Source: Chryseobacterium gleum (GTDB lineage Bacteria; Bacteroidota; Bacteroidia; Flavobacteriales_F; PHOS-HE28). From it: DNA of 64,000 nucleotides. Location: the NCBI GenBank assembly GCA_945872795.1, contig CAMCAZ010000012.1, positions 1 through 64,000 on the forward strand, in the 5' to 3' direction. Within the stretch, counting starts at the first letter, position 1. Each line of letters begins with the position of its first letter. Positions 40,653 to 50,457 of the stretch are shown piece by piece. Made by a program: the position numbers and the translations under genes. The notes below the pieces were generated by a model. The model saw nothing but the letters and a program-made list of their open reading frames with translations. It did not search any database and was not told where the DNA came from.

Positions 40653-43600
40653 CTACTTCCGCAGGGGCAAGGCCACGAAGAATATCGTGCCTTGTCCCTC
40701 CCGGGTCTCGAACCATACCCTGCCACCGGCGCCCTCCACGATGCGTTGCACCATGGCGAGGCCCAGTCCCATGCCGCTGCTCTTGGTGGTGAAGTTGGGC
40801 CGGAAGATGCGTTCCTTGTCCGCCTCGGCGATGCCACTGCCGTTGTCGCGCACCTCCGCGATGACCTGTTCGTCCGTGCGCCGCAGCACCACGGTGATGT
40901 TCGGCACGCGGCCTTCGGGGATGGACTGCTCGGCGTTCTTCAGCAGGTTGTTGAACACGCGCAGCAACTGTTCGCGGTCGGCACGGATGGGCAGGGTCTC
41001 CCCGGGGGTCCGCTCCAGCGTGAAGTGTTTGTCCAACGCTCCGATCAGGGCCAGCGCGGCGTCCACCACATCGGCCAGGTCCAGGTCCTCCTCCTGGGTG
41101 CGGGGCATCTGCGCGAAGTTGCTGAACTCCCCGGCGATGTTGCTCAGCGCATCGATCTGCTCCACCATGGCCTTGCTGAAGCGCTCCAAGCGTTCGGCGG
41201 CATCGGGCGCTTCCGGGCTCCAGGTGCGTTGAAAGTGCTGGATGCCCAGCTTCATGGGCGTGAGCGGGTTCTTGATCTCGTGCGCGACCTGCCGGGCCAT
41301 CTCGCGCCACGCGCTTTCCCGTTCGCTGCGGGCCAGTCTTTCGGCGCTGGCGTGCAGCTCCTCCACCTTGCGGTTGTACACCTCCACCAGTTGTCCCACC
41401 TCATCATCGCCACGGTAGCGGATGGGCTCGTTCGCGCCTTGCAATGCCACCCGGCTGAGGGCGTTCTTCAGCAGGTCCAACGGGCGGGTGGTCCAGTTGC
41501 TGATGAACACGGCCACCAGCACGCTGAGCGCGAAGAGCAGGACGAAGAGGTTCACCACGGCGATGAGCACTCCGCCGCGTTCCTCCTCCTGTTGGGCCCG
41601 GTCGGCGAAGCTGGGCAGGGCGATGTAGGCCAGGGTCCTTCCGCCGCGGTCGTGCAGGGGCACATAGGCGGTGCGGTAGGTGGCCGAACCGATGGCTTCC
41701 TGGTGCACGTATCCGCTGGAGTTGTTGAGCGCCAGTTGTACGTAGGCCATGGGGTCCATGCGTCGGCCGAGGAGGCCGTTGGAGAAGATCTGCGGCCGCG
41801 AACTGGCGAGCATGCGGCCTTGGGCGGAATACACGGTGATGTCCGTGAAGAACACGTTGCTGGACCGCGCCAGCAAGTGTTCGAGGTAGGGCACGTGGCT
41901 GCTGTTCAGCGGTGGTTCACCGGCGAAGCGCTGATGGAGCTCCTGACCCACGGACCGCGCTTTCTGGAGGATGGCGGCATGGAAGCGTTGTTCATATTGC
42001 TCGGCAAGGAGGCGCTGGGTGCCGACCCCGAAGAAGGAAAGACCGATGACGGCGAAGAGCAGCAGGGCCAGCCGGACCTTGGCACTGATGCCCAGGTCCA
42101 GCGGTGAGCGTCCCCGGAAGGCGGTGCGCAGGCCTAGTGCGAGGATGGCCAGGGTGCCGAAGAGCGCGAAGAGGTAGCTGAAGGTGGTGGCGTGGTCCAC
42201 AAGGGAGGGTTCGGTGGAGCCCAGCACGATGAGGGTACCCGCCGGGTCGCCCTTGGCCAGGAAACGGGTCTGCCGGTCGGTGTACCATAGCAGGCCGCTG
42301 GCGGGTATCGGCCGCTGCCAGCGGAGGGGATGGTCCACCCGTCCTGTGCGTTCGGCGAGCAGGCCACCTTCATAGCGTGCCACGCTGTAGCGTTCGGCTC
42401 GGCGTGCCAGGGGGTCATCACCGGCCAGCAGGAGGTCCGGGAAGCCGGGGCCCTGGGAAGCGGAGCGGGGGTGGAGCTCGAGGATGATCTGTCCGGGGGG
42501 GGTGCTATCGTTGAGCATCACCGCGATGCGCGCATGGTAGAAGGGGCTGCGGCCGGGCTGTTCCTCGATGAAGAGGTCGGGCATGTCGGCCAGGGCCATG
42601 GGGTCATTGAAGTCATCGACCTTCCCGCTGAAGCTCTGTGGGGCGATGTTGTCCGTGGCACAGCGCAACTGCCCGTCCGCCCCAATGGCGAACAGGCGCA
42701 CGTCATAGCGTTCCCAGTACCCGGTGAAGAAGCGTTGACGCACCTGTTGATCAAGCTGGGTGGCATCGCAGGGGGCTGAACCGGTCAGCAGCCGATGGGT
42801 GATCGGGTCGGAACGCAGGCCCGGGGCCGTTTCGCGGAAGAGGAGCTCCACCACGGGGTCCTCCCGGATGGCCAGGCGTTCGGCGAGCACGGGGCGTTCA
42901 CGATCTTCCCGCACCCGGGTGTATTTGGTGAGGATGTGGGCGGTGGTCCCCGCCAACACCCCGATGGCGAGCACGGCCTGCACGAAGCGGAGCCCATTGC
43001 CGCGGCGCAGCACCAACAGGGCCAACAGCGGCATCGGCCAGAGGAAGAGGATGGTATCGACCACGCCCAGCAGGTGATGGAGAATGACCGAACCGACCAG
43101 CGCGATCAACAGGGGTGGCCACCAGCTCGATGGCCGCAGTGGTCCACTGAAGGTCCGTGCTGTGACCGAGGCCGTGATCCACCACGCCCCATAGAGCAGG
43201 GCGATGCCGAGCAGGGCCGCCGCGCTCAGTAAGCTCATGCCCTGAACATGGAAGAGGTCGAGGTCGACGCTGCTGTTGTCCACCACCCCGATGATGAGCT
43301 GGGTGATCCAGGCGCCGAAGAGGAGCAGGCCTGCCCATGCCGACCAAGCGAGAACCGCCGAGCCCATGGGTACGGCCCCCCGGTCGGCCATTCGTCTCCC
43401 GAAAAGCGCCATCACCAGCAGGAGCAAGGCGTTGAGGATCAGGTCCCCCAGCGAAGGGAAGGCCATGGAGGTGGCATACACGGCGGGATCGAACAAGGGC
43501 AGCCGGTCGAAGGGTGAGGGTGGCAAGGCGAGCAGCATCACCCCCCTCAGACCGATGGTGAGGACCATGAACAAGGTGGCGGCTACAACGGTCCTGCCGG

Positions 43601-44306
43601 TTTTGGCGATCCGCTGGCAGGCGGACCAGATGGCCGCCACCGCGAAGGCCATGGTGAGCAGGAGCAGCAACAGGCGCTGCATGATCCAAGGTCCGAACTC
43701 CATGGCACCCTCCTGCCAGCCCAGTTCGAAGAGCGCGGCACCGCGGTCGTCCTTGATGGCAGGGCCGGTGCCCGTTACCTGTCCTGCCATGATGCCCTGC
43801 GGGATGCCCAGAGCAGGGTGGAAGCTGCGTTGCAGGTAGGCGTTCTCGATCGGGGGTGTGCGCCAGATGGGCCTCAGGCCATGGAGGGTGAGGCTTCCCT
43901 GCTGACGGATGGAATGGAGGTAGAGGGCATCGGGCAGTATAAGGTGTCGGGCGGGGTCAGATAGCAGGTCCTTGGGGCGGGTGGATGGCTGACCGGTCCA
44001 GCACACGAGGCTGTCCCCATCGAAGCCCATGTACAGGGTGCCGGTGGCCTCCCGCTCGGCTTCCAGCGCCTGCATGTGGGTGCGCATCCATCCTTCAGGT
44101 CCTTGGTCCTCAAGGTCTTTCAGTCGTGCGGTGGTGCTCCGGTCCAGGTCGGCTGCAGCCTTGTGCAAGGTCCGTTGTGCGTCACTCGCCACCCTGAACA
44201 GGCGTTGCTCCCCATCGGGCTCGACGATGCCCATGGACAGTCCGGCACAGAGTGCGGCCAGGAGCAGGAGGATGAGCGGTCGGGACACGGGGGCGGTGCG
44301 GCGCAA
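40653..44306 (-). CDS. Large multi-membrane sensor histidine kinase (NtrY-like)
   Basis: 1217 residues, very long for the family. An N-terminal TM (LILLLLAALCAGLSMGI) and periplasmic region come first; then a block of about eight TM helices (roughly 215-460), a second extracytoplasmic region, two TMs near 720-775, a third sensor region, a TM (VVNLFVLLFALSVLVAVF) and a HAMP domain. The kinase core has phosphoacceptor His1009 (VAHEIKNPLTPMKLG), NNLLKNAEQSI, VRDNGSGI and GMGLGLAMVQ. No response regulator is adjacent. The start is TTG at 44306 or GTG at 44288; a GTACTTTG box 9 nt before the TTG favours the former. Confidence 0.9.
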   Translation of the reverse strand: MRRTAPVSRPLILLLLAALCAGLSMGIVEPDGEQRLFRVASDAQRTLHKAAADLDRSTTARLKDLEDQGPEGWMRTHMQALEAEREATGTLYMGFDGDSLVCWTGQPSTRPKDLLSDPARHLILPDALYLHSIRQQGSLTLHGLRPIWRTPPIENAYLQRSFHPALGIPQGIMAGQVTGTGPAIKDDRGAALFELGWQEGAMEFGPWIMQRLLLLLLTMAFAVAAIWSACQRIAKTGRTVVAATLFMVLTIGLRGVMLLALPPSPFDRLPLFDPAVYATSMAFPSLGDLILNALLLLVMALFGRRMADRGAVPMGSAVLAWSAWAGLLLFGAWITQLIIGVVDNSSVDLDLFHVQGMSLLSAAALLGIALLYGAWWITASVTARTFSGPLRPSSWWPPLLIALVGSVILHHLLGVVDTILFLWPMPLLALLVLRRGNGLRFVQAVLAIGVLAGTTAHILTKYTRVREDRERPVLAERLAIREDPVVELLFRETAPGLRSDPITHRLLTGSAPCDATQLDQQVRQRFFTGYWERYDVRLFAIGADGQLRCATDNIAPQSFSGKVDDFNDPMALADMPDLFIEEQPGRSPFYHARIAVMLNDSTPPGQIILELHPRSASQGPGFPDLLLAGDDPLARRAERYSVARYEGGLLAERTGRVDHPLRWQRPIPASGLLWYTDRQTRFLAKGDPAGTLIVLGSTEPSLVDHATTFSYLFALFGTLAILALGLRTAFRGRSPLDLGISAKVRLALLLFAVIGLSFFGVGTQRLLAEQYEQRFHAAILQKARSVGQELHQRFAGEPPLNSSHVPYLEHLLARSSNVFFTDITVYSAQGRMLASSRPQIFSNGLLGRRMDPMAYVQLALNNSSGYVHQEAIGSATYRTAYVPLHDRGGRTLAYIALPSFADRAQQEEERGGVLIAVVNLFVLLFALSVLVAVFISNWTTRPLDLLKNALSRVALQGANEPIRYRGDDEVGQLVEVYNRKVEELHASAERLARSERESAWREMARQVAHEIKNPLTPMKLGIQHFQRTWSPEAPDAAERLERFSKAMVEQIDALSNIAGEFSNFAQMPRTQEEDLDLADVVDAALALIGALDKHFTLERTPGETLPIRADREQLLRVFNNLLKNAEQSIPEGRVPNITVVLRRTDEQVIAEVRDNGSGIAEADKERIFRPNFTTKSSGMGLGLAMVQRIVEGAGGRVWFETREGQGTIFFVALPLRK

Positions 44307-44315
44307 GGGTTAGGC

Positions 44316-44323
44316 CAAAGTAC
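44316..44323 (-). promoter_or_regulatory. Histidine kinase -7 box candidate
   Basis: GTACTTTG on the minus strand, ending 9 nt before the TTG start. It deviates from consensus, so the call is tentative. Confidence 0.3.
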
Positions 44324-44346
44324 AACGTGGGCAAGTGCCTGAACGA

Positions 44347-44380
44347 GCAAAGGGCCGCTCCGGATGGAACGGCCCTTTGC
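44347..44380 (-). terminator. Intrinsic terminator after the secreted hypothetical gene
   Basis: GCAAAGGGCCG (44347-44357) pairs perfectly with CGGCCCTTTGC (44370-44380). It shares its AAGGGCCG stem with the terminator at 1631. It sits 20 nt after the stop at 44401. Confidence 0.8.
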
Positions 44381-44400
44381 CGGTGCTCCTGTCGTATGGA

Positions 44401-45102
44401 CTATCCGCCCACGATATTGCCTCCACGGATCACGATGGGCCGCATCACCGGGATGCCGTCCACCATGGCTTGGAAGTAGTACGTGCCGTTCTCGAGCAAC
44501 TCGGCGTTCACGCTCACGCGGTCACCGTCCATGTTCAGTTCCAAGGTCATGAACTGCCCCCTGTTGTTCATGATGGCCATATCGCTCAAGGTGCCTTGTG
44601 CCATGACCGAGAAACGTCCGGGTCGGGGATCACCATGGATGGTCAGGTCCTGCACGCCTTCGTGGCGTATTGAATAACGGTCGGAGATCTCCGCCCAGTC
44701 GCCATTCACCTGCGCCAGCAGTCTGTAGTACGAGACCCCGTTGATGGGCGACTCGTCTGTGATGGTGTAGGGTGTATGGCTGTCCGTGTGGCCCTGGCCC
44801 TGCACCTGCGCCACCAGGTCCCAATGGATGAGGTCCCCGGAGCGCTCCACATGGAAAGTCTCTTCGGGCCTTTCGGACACAGTGGCGAACTGCACTTCCA
44901 CGGTGCCGTGGTCTTTCGATGCCGCTTCAAATGAGACGAGCTCCAACACCGGCAGACCACTTTCCAGTAGCACCGGTTCGTTCTGGAGCCTTTCCGCCAA
45001 GCCTCGGGGTTCGGGAGCGCGCGACAGGCCCACCAGGTCGGCCTGCGCTTGTGCTTGGCCCAGCAAGTGGGCCGCAAGCACGACGAGTAAAGTTCTGTTC
45101 AT
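44401..45102 (-). CDS. Secreted protein with fibronectin-like strand pattern
   Basis: 233 residues with a signal peptide (LLVVLAAHLLGQAQAQ). The centre reads like the domain that often precedes T9SS sorting domains in Bacteroidota: VEVQFATVSERPEETFHVER, DLIHWDLVAQVQGQG, YTITDESPINGVSYYRLLAQ. The end (LENGTYYFQAMVDGIPVMRP and a Gly-rich tail) resembles the last strands of a type A domain but lacks its FPNP start, so the sorting signal is incomplete or absent. Single gene with its own terminator. Function unknown. Confidence 0.75.
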   Translation of the reverse strand: MNRTLLVVLAAHLLGQAQAQADLVGLSRAPEPRGLAERLQNEPVLLESGLPVLELVSFEAASKDHGTVEVQFATVSERPEETFHVERSGDLIHWDLVAQVQGQGHTDSHTPYTITDESPINGVSYYRLLAQVNGDWAEISDRYSIRHEGVQDLTIHGDPRPGRFSVMAQGTLSDMAIMNNRGQFMTLELNMDGDRVSVNAELLENGTYYFQAMVDGIPVMRPIVIRGGNIVGG

Positions 45103-45274
45103 GGTCCATTCGTTTGTGAGTGGACCGTTGTACGCAGGGTGGTTCGAATTGTTCCGCTGATCGACAGAAGGATGGTGTTCGTCTAAAGCAGAGGTTCGTT
45201 CGCCGAGTACCGCAGTTGAAAATTTGGGCTCTCTGGCCCGGATGGAAGATCTGGTCTCCGATCGAGGGGGCCCA

Positions 45275-46156
45275 CTACCCCTTCAGCGCCTCCGCACCGC
45301 CCACGATCTCCAGGATCTCCCCGGTGATGGCGGCTTGGCGGGCCTTGTTGTAGGACAGCTTCAGCTCCTTGATGAGGGAGTCGGCATTGTCCGTGGCCTT
45401 GTGCATGGCGGTCATGCGGGCGCCGTGCTCGGCGGCGTTGCTGTCCAGCAGTGCCTTGTAGAGCTGGATCTTCAGGCTCTTGGGGATGATCTGCTCCACG
45501 ATGGTGGCGCGATCGGGCTCCATGATGTGCTCGCCCTTGGTGGCCTCCCCCTTCACCTTCTCAGCGGCGGGCGGGATCGGCAGGTATTGCTCCTCCGTGG
45601 TGATCTGCACCGCGGCGTTCTTGAACTTGTTGTAGAACAGCACGATGCGGTCGAAGCTGCCATCGGCGAACTTCTCCATCAACAGCTCGGCCACCGGGGC
45701 GGTCCTGTCGAAGTTGAGGCCGTCGTACAACTTGGCCAGGTCGGCAGGCAGCGCTTGGTCCATCAACCCAGTGCGGCGGTAGGTGTCCAGGGCCTTCTTG
45801 CCGATGGGCAGCACGGAGACATCCAGTCCTTGGGCTTTCGCATCGTCCACGGCCTTGCGCACAAGGCGGAACACCTGCGTGTTGAAGGCCCCGGCCAGCC
45901 CACGGTTGCTCACAATGGCCACGAGCAGCACCTTCTTCACCTCGCGCTGCTGGCTGAACTTGCCCTCGCTACTGTCCAGCGATGCGCTGACGTTGCTGAG
46001 GATCTGCTGCAGCTTCTCGGCGTAGGGCCGCATGCGGATGATGGCGTCCTGGGCACGACGCAGCTTGGCCGCGCTCACCATTTTCATGGCGGCGGTGATC
46101 TGCTTCGTGCTGTTGACCGAAACGATCCGGTTGCGTACCTCCTTCAGGCTGCCCAT
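45275..46156 (-). CDS. atpG: ATP synthase F1 subunit gamma
   Basis: 293 residues; the rotating shaft of F1. Conserved ends are clear: MGSLKEVRNRIVSVNSTKQI with AAMKMVSAAKLRRAQ, and the C-terminal ARMTAMHKATDNADSLIKEL, NKARQAAITGEILEIVGGAEA. Last gene of the cluster; an 86-bp gap with a perfect palindrome separates it from atpA, unlike the tight spacing elsewhere. Confidence 0.97.
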   Translation of the reverse strand: MGSLKEVRNRIVSVNSTKQITAAMKMVSAAKLRRAQDAIIRMRPYAEKLQQILSNVSASLDSSEGKFSQQREVKKVLLVAIVSNRGLAGAFNTQVFRLVRKAVDDAKAQGLDVSVLPIGKKALDTYRRTGLMDQALPADLAKLYDGLNFDRTAPVAELLMEKFADGSFDRIVLFYNKFKNAAVQITTEEQYLPIPPAAEKVKGEATKGEHIMEPDRATIVEQIIPKSLKIQLYKALLDSNAAEHGARMTAMHKATDNADSLIKELKLSYNKARQAAITGEILEIVGGAEALKG

Positions 46157-46205
46157 GCTTGCTTGCTTATCGGCGTTGTGCGGGTGCTGCTGTTGTGCGT
46201 GATAG

Positions 46206-46224
46206 GTCGACCCAATGGGTCGAC
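46206..46224. repeat. Palindrome between atpA and atpG
   Basis: GTCGACCCA-A-TGGGTCGAC is a perfect 9-bp inverted repeat around one base, with weaker symmetry further out. It lies in the atpA-atpG gap, inside what is normally one operon. Confidence 0.75.
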
Positions 46225-46242
46225 GCTACACGTGTTGTACAA

Positions 46243-47823
46243 TTAATTATCCAGGCTTTTTACCAGGTCGGCGGCCACCTTCTCCAGCGTGCCGGTGATC
46301 TGGTCGTTGTAATCGCCCTTCTTCAGGGAAGCCAGCACGTCGCTGTGCTTGTTGCGCAGCATGGTGATGAACTCGGCCTCGAACTGGCGTACGTTCTTCA
46401 CGGGGATCTTGGTGAGCAGGCCTTTCACACCACAGTAGATGATGGCGATCTGCTCCTCCACGCGCATGGGGCTGTTCTGGCCCTGCTTCAGGATCTCCAC
46501 GTTGCGGGCACCCTTGTCGATCACGGCCTTGGTGGCGGCGTCGAGGTCGGAACCGAACTTGCTGAAGGCCTCCAGTTCGCGGTACTGCGCCTGGTCCAGC
46601 TTCAGCGTGCCGGCCACCTTCTTCATGCTCTTGATCTGCGCGTTACCACCCACGCGGCTTACGCTGATACCCACGTTGATGGCGGGACGCACACCGCTGA
46701 GGAACAGGTTGCTCTCCAGGAAGATCTGTCCGTCCGTGATGGAGATCACATTGGTGGGGATGTAGGCGGATACGTCACCGGCCTGGGTCTCGATGATCGG
46801 CAGTGCGGTCAATGATCCGCCGCCCTTCACCTTGCCTTTCAGGCTCTCGGGCAGGTCGTTCATCTGGCTGGCCACGGTCTGGTCGGCCGTGATCTTCGCG
46901 GCACGCTCCAAGAGACGGCTGTGCAGGTAGAACACGTCGCCGGGGTAGGCTTCACGTCCGGGAGGACGACGCAGCAGGAGGGACACCTCACGGTAGGCCA
47001 CGGCCTGCTTGGAAAGGTCGTCGAACACGATCAGGGCCGGACGACCCGTGTCGCGGAAGAACTCGCCGATGGCCGCACCGGTGAAGGGTGCGTAGAACTG
47101 CATGGGAGCAGGGTCGCTGGCGTTGGCGGCCACCACCGTGGTGTAGGCCATGGCACCGTTCTCCTCCAGGGTCTTCACCGTGCCTGCCACGGTGGATCCC
47201 TTCTGGCCGATGGCCACGTAGATGCAGTACACCGGCTGGCCGGCTTCGAAGAACTCGCGCTGGTTGATGATGGTGTCGATGGCCACCGTGCTCTTGCCGG
47301 TCTGGCGGTCACCGATGATCAGTTCGCGCTGTCCACGACCGATGGGGATCATGGCGTCCACGGCCTTGATGCCGGTCTGCAGCGGCTCCTTCACGGGCTC
47401 GCGGTAGATGACGCCCGGCGCCTTGCGCTCGATGGGCATCTCGAAGGTCTCGCCAGTGATGGGGCCCTTGCCGTCGATGGGTTCACCCAGGGTGTTCACC
47501 ACACGGCCCACCATGCCTTCGCCCACGTTGACGCTGGCGATGCGGCGGGTGCGCTTCACGGTGTCGCCCTCCTTGATGCCCACGCTGGGACCCAGGAGCA
47601 CTGCGCCCACGTTGTCCTCCTCGAGGTTCAGTACGATGGCACGCAGTCCGCTGGCGAACTCCACGAGCTCGCCGCTCTGCACACCCTGGAGACCGTAGAT
47701 GCGGGCGATACCATCACCCACCTGGAGAACGGTACCGACCTCTTCGAACTCAGCGGCATCCCGCACACCTGCGAGTTCCTGCTTGAGGATCGCCGAAACC
47801 TCGGCGGCTTTTACTTCTGCCAT
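46243..47823 (-). CDS. atpA: ATP synthase F1 subunit alpha
   Basis: 526 residues. Walker [10 protein letters not shown], Walker B region [17 protein letters not shown], and the alpha signature [14 protein letters not shown] are all visible. Forms the non-catalytic nucleotide sites of F1. It follows atpH by 12 nt. No alteration seen. Confidence 0.98.
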   Translation of the reverse strand: MAEVKAAEVSAILKQELAGVRDAAEFEEVGTVLQVGDGIARIYGLQGVQSGELVEFASGLRAIVLNLEEDNVGAVLLGPSVGIKEGDTVKRTRRIASVNVGEGMVGRVVNTLGEPIDGKGPITGETFEMPIERKAPGVIYREPVKEPLQTGIKAVDAMIPIGRGQRELIIGDRQTGKSTVAIDTIINQREFFEAGQPVYCIYVAIGQKGSTVAGTVKTLEENGAMAYTTVVAANASDPAPMQFYAPFTGAAIGEFFRDTGRPALIVFDDLSKQAVAYREVSLLLRRPPGREAYPGDVFYLHSRLLERAAKITADQTVASQMNDLPESLKGKVKGGGSLTALPIIETQAGDVSAYIPTNVISITDGQIFLESNLFLSGVRPAINVGISVSRVGGNAQIKSMKKVAGTLKLDQAQYRELEAFSKFGSDLDAATKAVIDKGARNVEILKQGQNSPMRVEEQIAIIYCGVKGLLTKIPVKNVRQFEAEFITMLRNKHSDVLASLKKGDYNDQITGTLEKVAADLVKSLDN

Positions 47824-47835
47824 GATACGGTTGAC

Positions 47836-48396
47836 TTAGAACTTCGGGATGTACGGGTTCTCGGCGAAGGTGCGCCGGATCACGTGGAGCTTGTGACGCA
47901 GGCTGGCGTCCCACTGAAGGTCGCCCACCTGGATGATCCCACCGCCCAGGATCGCGGGATCCACCACTTCCCGCATTTCGATCGTCTTCCCGGGATGACG
48001 GATCGCGGTGATCTTGCGCACCTGCTCCAGCTCCACGGCGGTGAGCTTCACGGCCGTGGTGATGCTGCAGATGACGATGTTCTTGTGTTCGAGGTAGAGC
48101 TCCTCGAAGGCGCGGGCGATCTCCGGGATCAACACCTCGCGACCCTTGCGCGTGACGATGGCGATGAAGCGCTGGGCGATCTCCCCCACATGTCCGGCGA
48201 AGATCGTGTTCAGTGCACGCGTTTTCTGATCGGCCCTGATCACGGGGCTTTTCAGCATGATGCGCAGCTCCTCGCTACCCTTGCAGGTATTGAGCATCAC
48301 CTTCAGGTCCGCGCGCATCTGTTCCAGCTGGTCACGCTCCAGGGCCAGTTCCATCAGGGACTTGGCGTAGCGGTATGCGGCCTGCTGGTTCTTCAT
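47836..48396 (-). CDS. atpH: ATP synthase F1 subunit delta
   Basis: 186 residues with the OSCP/delta layout: an N-terminal helical domain ([20 protein letters not shown]) and the C-terminal [20 protein letters not shown] signature. Joins F1 to the peripheral stalk. Its start overlaps the atpF stop by 4 nt. Confidence 0.96.
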   Translation of the reverse strand: MKNQQAAYRYAKSLMELALERDQLEQMRADLKVMLNTCKGSEELRIMLKSPVIRADQKTRALNTIFAGHVGEIAQRFIAIVTRKGREVLIPEIARAFEELYLEHKNIVICSITTAVKLTAVELEQVRKITAIRHPGKTIEMREVVDPAILGGGIIQVGDLQWDASLRHKLHVIRRTFAENPYIPKF

Positions 48397-48890
48397 GAAA
48401 GACGGGCCTCGGCCTCCTTCAACATGCGGTCGACCAGGGCGCGCTGTGCGGCGTCATCGGTCAACTTCTCGCGCAGCAGCTTCTCGGCGATCTCCACGCT
48501 GAGCTCGCCCACGAGCATCTTGATGTCGGCCACCGCGGCGCTCTTCTCGTTGCGGATCTCAGCACGGGCGCGTTCCAGCATGGAAGCCACTTCCACCTTG
48601 GCCTTCTCCTTGGCCTCCGCGATCTCCTTTTCGCGGATGTCGCGCGCCTCCTTCAGCAGCACCTCGCGTTCCTCACGGGCGGCGCGGTCCAGTTGCTCAT
48701 TGCGGGAGGTCATCGCGGCGATCTCCTCACGGGCCTTTTTGGCCTCGCTCAGGGCGTCCTCGATGGTGCGCTCACGCTCGCTCAGGGCACCGAGGATCGG
48801 CTTCCACGCGAACTTCTTGAGGATGAACAGTACCGCAAGGAACGATACGGTCATCCAGAAAATGAGACCGAAGGAGAATTGGATCAGCAT
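48393..48890 (-). CDS. atpF: ATP synthase F0 subunit b
   Basis: 165 residues: one N-terminal membrane helix ([20 protein letters not shown]) with the conserved FAWKPIL exit, then a long charged helix ([20 protein letters not shown] and following). Peripheral stalk dimer between F0 and F1. Overlaps atpH by 4 nt. Confidence 0.97.
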   Translation of the reverse strand: MLIQFSFGLIFWMTVSFLAVLFILKKFAWKPILGALSERERTIEDALSEAKKAREEIAAMTSRNEQLDRAAREEREVLLKEARDIREKEIAEAKEKAKVEVASMLERARAEIRNEKSAAVADIKMLVGELSVEIAEKLLREKLTDDAAQRALVDRMLKEAEARLS

Positions 48891-48922
48891 GGCTCGGGGT
48901 CAGTTTTGGGACCGGCCGGTGC

Positions 48923-49177
48923 TCAGAGCACCATGGCCAGCAGGCCCACAACGATGCCGAACATGGCAGCTCCTTCCACCAGTGCGGCGGCCAGGATCAT
49001 GTTGGCGCGGATGTCATTGGTAGCCTCGGGCTGGCGGGCGATGGCCTGCATGGCATCACCACCGATGCGGCCGATGCCGATGCCGGCGGCCAGGGCGGCG
49101 ATACCGGCGCCGATGGCGGCCAGACCGAAGTGCAGAGGAGCTTCAGTGGCGGCTTGCAGGAGGATCGAGAGGAACAT
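48923..49177 (-). CDS. atpE: ATP synthase F0 subunit c
   Basis: 84 residues, two membrane helices joined by the polar loop ARQPEA. The ion-binding carboxylate is Glu68 (ALVEGAAMFG). The residues that mark sodium-binding c rings (a Gln in helix 1 and Ser/Thr after the Glu) are absent, so a proton ring is predicted. Spaced 32 nt before atpF. Confidence 0.97.
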   Translation of the reverse strand: MFLSILLQAATEAPLHFGLAAIGAGIAALAAGIGIGRIGGDAMQAIARQPEATNDIRANMILAAALVEGAAMFGIVVGLLAMVL

Positions 49178-49206
49178 GTCGAACGGGTTTGGGTTTACGT
49201 TGGTTC

Positions 49207-50379
49207 TTAGTGGTGGTGGGGCTCTTCAATGGCGGCCCCCAGGTACATTGCGGAGAGGAACGTGAACACGAAGGCCTGGATGAAGGCCACCAGCAGTTCC
49301 AGCATGCTCATGAAGATGGTGAAGACGAGGGTGAAGATGCTCACACCCCAGCCCAGGCCGGCGTTGATCTCGCCGAAGATGAAGATCAGCGCGAAGAAGC
49401 TCAGCACGATGATGTGACCGGCGGTGATGTTCGCGAACAGTCGGATCATGAGGATCGCGGGTCGCAGGAACACGCCCAGGATCTCCACAGGAGTAAGGAT
49501 GAGCAACACTGGCTTGGGAACACCCGGCATGGCGATGATGTGGCCCCAGTAGTGGCGGTTGCCGTGGATCAGCGTGAGCACAAAGGTGATGGCCGCCAGG
49601 GTGAAGGTCACCGAGATGCTGCCGCTCACGTTGGCGCCGAAGGGGAAGATGGGGATCAGGCCCATCAGGTTGTTGATCAGGATGAAGAAGAACACCGTCA
49701 ACAGAAAGGGCATGAAGCGTTCGTACTTCGGACCGATGTTCGCCTTGGCCACGTCGTCGCGGACGAACACGATGATGGGCTCGATCAGGCTCTGCAGCCC
49801 TTTGGGTGCGCCCACGCCGCGCTTCTCATAGCCTTTGGCCACGCTGAGGAACACCAGCAGCATGATCAGCACGCTCACCATCAGGCCGAGCACGTTCTTG
49901 GTGATGCTGAAGTCCCAGGTCGCTGCGGTCAATTCCTCGTTCTGCGCGGCCTGGTGGGCATCGGTGCCATCCGCCGCATCCGTCGCCACGATCTTGCCTT
50001 CGTGCAGCATGTAGCCTCCGAAGGTCTTGTGACCGTGATCGAACTGCGCGCTGCTGAAGGAGGAGAAGCCACGCTCAGTGTTGTAGATCAGGATGGGGAG
50101 GGGAAGGCTGGTGTGACCCCAGAGGTGCCATCCGTGCTCATCGCCCACGTGGCCCATGATCATCTCGCCCGGGTTGAACTTCTGCGCGCCGTGAGCAGCG
50201 TGTTCCGTGGCGTGCTCCTCGTACACATCCTCCACATCGAGTTCGGTGGTTGGAACATTCGTGAGGTGCATCAGCCCGCTGTCGGCCACGGCATGGTCGT
50301 GGCCTTCATGCTGCGCCACCGACACCCCTGCGAACAGAACGCTGAACAGTAGGAATGTGGCGCGGATCAAGGCTTTCAT
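49207..50379 (-). CDS. atpB: ATP synthase F0 subunit a with Bacteroidota N-terminal extension
   Basis: 390 residues, longer than the usual 250-270. Residues 1-150 consist of a signal-like segment (LIRATFLLFSVLFAGVSVAQ) and a His/Asp-rich soluble part, an extension normal for Bacteroidota. The membrane part follows, with the essential Arg in the ILMIRLFANITAGHI helix and the AFIQAFVFTFLSAMYLG end. Carries protons past the c ring. The ATG at 50379 begins the signal segment; the upstream in-frame start at 50409 is less likely. Own TACCTTTG box at 50418. Confidence 0.96.
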   Translation of the reverse strand: MKALIRATFLLFSVLFAGVSVAQHEGHDHAVADSGLMHLTNVPTTELDVEDVYEEHATEHAAHGAQKFNPGEMIMGHVGDEHGWHLWGHTSLPLPILIYNTERGFSSFSSAQFDHGHKTFGGYMLHEGKIVATDAADGTDAHQAAQNEELTAATWDFSITKNVLGLMVSVLIMLLVFLSVAKGYEKRGVGAPKGLQSLIEPIIVFVRDDVAKANIGPKYERFMPFLLTVFFFILINNLMGLIPIFPFGANVSGSISVTFTLAAITFVLTLIHGNRHYWGHIIAMPGVPKPVLLILTPVEILGVFLRPAILMIRLFANITAGHIIVLSFFALIFIFGEINAGLGWGVSIFTLVFTIFMSMLELLVAFIQAFVFTFLSAMYLGAAIEEPHHH

Positions 50380-50402
50380 CACGTTCGTGCGGAGCGATTC
50401 CC

Positions 50403-50415
50403 CCCGCAATGCGGG
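50403..50415 (-). other. Small hairpin in the atpB leader
   Basis: CCCGCA-A-TGCGGG, perfect 6-bp arms around one base, between the atpB promoter box and start codon. A one-base loop cannot close as RNA, so the innermost pairs would open; it may instead be a protein site. Confidence 0.4.
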
Positions 50416-50417
50416 CG

Positions 50418-50425
50418 CAAAGGTA
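50418..50425 (-). promoter_or_regulatory. atpB -7 box
   Basis: TACCTTTG, exact consensus, 38 nt before atpB, giving the atpBEFHAG part its own start independent of the bactofilin promoter. Confidence 0.6.
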
Positions 50426-50457
50426 GAACTCCGTCGCGAATGCGAAAATCGGAACGA

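Noticed and set aside
46921-49023. 700-codon plus-strand frame over atpA, atpH and atpF
   Set aside because: Antisense to three unmistakable ATP synthase genes; no domain in the translation.
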